In this document: positions 19,393-20,643 of the stretch, in pieces
Numbering within the stretch: the first letter of the stretch is position 1
How the letters are laid out: every line of letters starts with the position of its first letter
Source: an uncultured Christensenella sp.
GTDB lineage: Bacteria; Bacillota; Clostridia; Christensenellales; Borkfalkiaceae
Reading direction: 5' to 3'
Length of the DNA: 20,643 bases
Assembly: GCA_910578065.1 (NCBI GenBank)
Contig: CAJTPB010000022.1
Span: forward strand, 9,021 to 29,663
Translations under genes and position numbers: made by a program
The notes under the pieces: generated by a model
What the model was told of the DNA's origin: nothing
Seen by the model: the letters and a program-made list of their open reading frames with translations, nothing else
Databases searched by the model: none

Positions 19393-20607
19393 ATGAAAAC
19401 GTACGGGGAAGAACAAAAAGAAAAATTTTTAAAAATTTTGGCGGATACCGAAAGTTTGTATTCGCCCTATGCGTGCAAAAACGAACAAGCGGTAAGGCAG
19501 TATTCGAGCAACCGTTACGACGGAGAGTTTGCGCGCACGCAGTTTGCCGTCGATATCGATAAAATCATTCACAGTTCGTTTTTTAACCGCGGAAGCGACA
19601 AAACGCAGGTGTTTTCCTTTTATCGGAACGACGATATCACCCGCCGTTCTTCGCACGTGCAGCTTGTTTCGCGCACGGCGCGCACCATCGGCAGAGCGTT
19701 GCGGCTGAATCTCGATTTGATCGAAGCGATTGCGATCGGGCACGATTGCGGGCATACGCCGTTCGGACATAAGGGGGAAGCGTACTTAAACGAAGTATAC
19801 CATGCGCACACGGGTAGATTTTTCAATCATAACGTGCACAGCGTAAGGGTGTTGCAAACGGTTTCGGAGTGCAATCTTACCTTGCAGACGTTAGACGGCA
19901 TTTTGTGCCACTGCGGGGAAAAGGTAAACGAAAAATACGAACCCGCCGCGCTTGGCAATTTCGACGCATTTTTGCAAACGTTAGAGCAGTGTTATACGGA
20001 CGAGGCGGCAATCAAAAAACTGCGCCCCGCCACGTTGGAAGGCTGCGTAGTGCGCATCAGCGACATGATCGCGTACCTCGGCAAAGACAGGCAAGACGCC
20101 TCCCGCTTGGGCATGCGGATCGAATACGACGATTCGGTTCTCGGAAAAAAGAATGCCGACGTTCTTAATTATACGGTGCAGGATTTAATCGTAAACAGTA
20201 TGGAAAAGCCGTATCTTTCCGTCAGTAAAGACGTGTACGAAGCGCTCGTTTCCATGCAAAGGGAAAACAACGAAAAAATCTATCAGCGCGAAGAAGTTTC
20301 CGCACAGTACGAAAGAATCGTAAAACCCATGATGGCGCGTCTGTACGAAACGTTTTTAAACGACTTGCAAACGGGGAATGAAAATTCGATTGTCTATCAA
20401 AATCAGTTAATGCACCGTATTGTAGGTAAAGGCTATTTCGAACATCATTTCGAATTTCAAATGGATCATTTGATCGCTACGTACGAAGATATCGCGGCGG
20501 ACTTTATCGCCAGCATGACGGACGATTACTTTTTAGAAGCGTATCGCCATTTATTCCCCGACGACGAGTTGAACAAGCAAGTGCGGTATGTCGAATATTT
20601 TCAATAA
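19393..20607 (+). CDS. dgt: dGTPase-like HD-domain triphosphohydrolase
   Basis: A 404-residue HD-superfamily protein of the deoxyguanosinetriphosphate triphosphohydrolase type, which splits dNTPs into deoxynucleosides and triphosphate and so adjusts dNTP pools. Metal ligands are His88 (RRSSHVQLV), His117-Asp118 in AIGHDCGHTPFGHKGE, and Asp224 in VRISDMIAYLGKD. HDxGHTPFGHxGE and RIxDxIAY are hallmarks of the family; the usual RLTHT entry is RRSSH. DKTQVF (69-74) matches the conserved KTQVF near the N-terminus. Length is within the family's range. The ATG has GGGGAG upstream and is the first start after the promoter; the frame is open far upstream through the divergent DUF3788 gene, which is a shadow. 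Substrate preference among dNTPs is not decidable. Confidence 0.88.
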   Translation: MKTYGEEQKEKFLKILADTESLYSPYACKNEQAVRQYSSNRYDGEFARTQFAVDIDKIIHSSFFNRGSDKTQVFSFYRNDDITRRSSHVQLVSRTARTIGRALRLNLDLIEAIAIGHDCGHTPFGHKGEAYLNEVYHAHTGRFFNHNVHSVRVLQTVSECNLTLQTLDGILCHCGEKVNEKYEPAALGNFDAFLQTLEQCYTDEAAIKKLRPATLEGCVVRISDMIAYLGKDRQDASRLGMRIEYDDSVLGKKNADVLNYTVQDLIVNSMEKPYLSVSKDVYEALVSMQRENNEKIYQREEVSAQYERIVKPMMARLYETFLNDLQTGNENSIVYQNQLMHRIVGKGYFEHHFEFQMDHLIATYEDIAADFIASMTDDYFLEAYRHLFPDDELNKQVRYVEYFQ

Positions 20608-20626
20608 CGTTTTTTAAGAGCGCCGC

Positions 20627-20643
20627 CGCGCGAAATTCGCGCG
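20627..20643 (+). terminator. Possible terminator hairpin cut by the window end
   Basis: CGCGCG (20627-20632), AAATT loop, CGCGCG (20638-20643). It begins 19 bases after the dGTPase-like gene stop. The window ends at the last stem base, so the T-tract cannot be seen. Confidence 0.4.

Overview
This window looks like chromosomal DNA from a low-to-moderate GC, Gram-positive anaerobe of the Clostridia. The signs are near-consensus sigma-A promoters, strong AAGGAGG-type ribosome sites, a clostridial 2[4Fe-4S] ferredoxin, a lipobox lipoprotein, DUF4250 and DUF378 proteins, QueT, RicT, and a decarboxylase-holB-ricT-trmN6-rsmI gene order that resembles the yaaO-holB-yaaT-yabB-yabC (rsmI) order of Bacillus. 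The species cannot be told from the sequence. No rRNA, tRNA, transposase, phage or CRISPR genes were seen.

Layout. (1) 1-2.0 kb: a MarR-family regulator and a membrane-anchored Ntn (bile salt hydrolase/penicillin V acylase-like) hydrolase form a minus-strand operon with a perfect promoter and a palindromic operator. Back to back with it is a plus-strand operon of DUF4250, a small unknown protein and a YjjG-like HAD phosphatase, with two inverted DnaA boxes inside. (2) 3.1-4.4 kb, minus strand: queT behind a preQ1-I-like riboswitch, and a small conserved protein plus a DUF378 membrane protein read from what looks like a leaderless promoter. (3) 4.4-8.2 kb: an Lrp/AsnC regulator overlapping an aminotransferase, then greA-lysS with a hairpin leader. 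(4) 8.2-14.1 kb: a 28-bp direct repeat, an unknown membrane-anchored protein, an Orn/Lys/Arg decarboxylase-family protein, holB, ricT, a ferredoxin, trmN6 and rsmI, packed with short overlaps. This is a translation and replication housekeeping cluster. (5) 14.1-16.6 kb: short single-gene units (lipoprotein, zinc-ribbon membrane protein, hemolysin III-type protein), each with its own promoter; the lipoprotein and hemolysin III genes end in clear terminators. The region also holds a 0.5-kb gene-free stretch and an 88-bp tandem repeat. (6) 16.6-20.6 kb: tex, a convergent DUF3788 gene, and a dGTPase-like HD hydrolase.

Most genes are ordinary housekeeping. The points most worth a second look are non-coding: a 9-G tract inside the promoter spacer of the lipoprotein gene (possible phase variation), the riboswitch that overlaps the queT ribosome site, the MarR operator at the transcription start, two apparently leaderless genes, the inverted DnaA-box pair, the tandem and direct repeats, and an orphan terminator that may end a small RNA. 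I found no convincing new multi-gene system.
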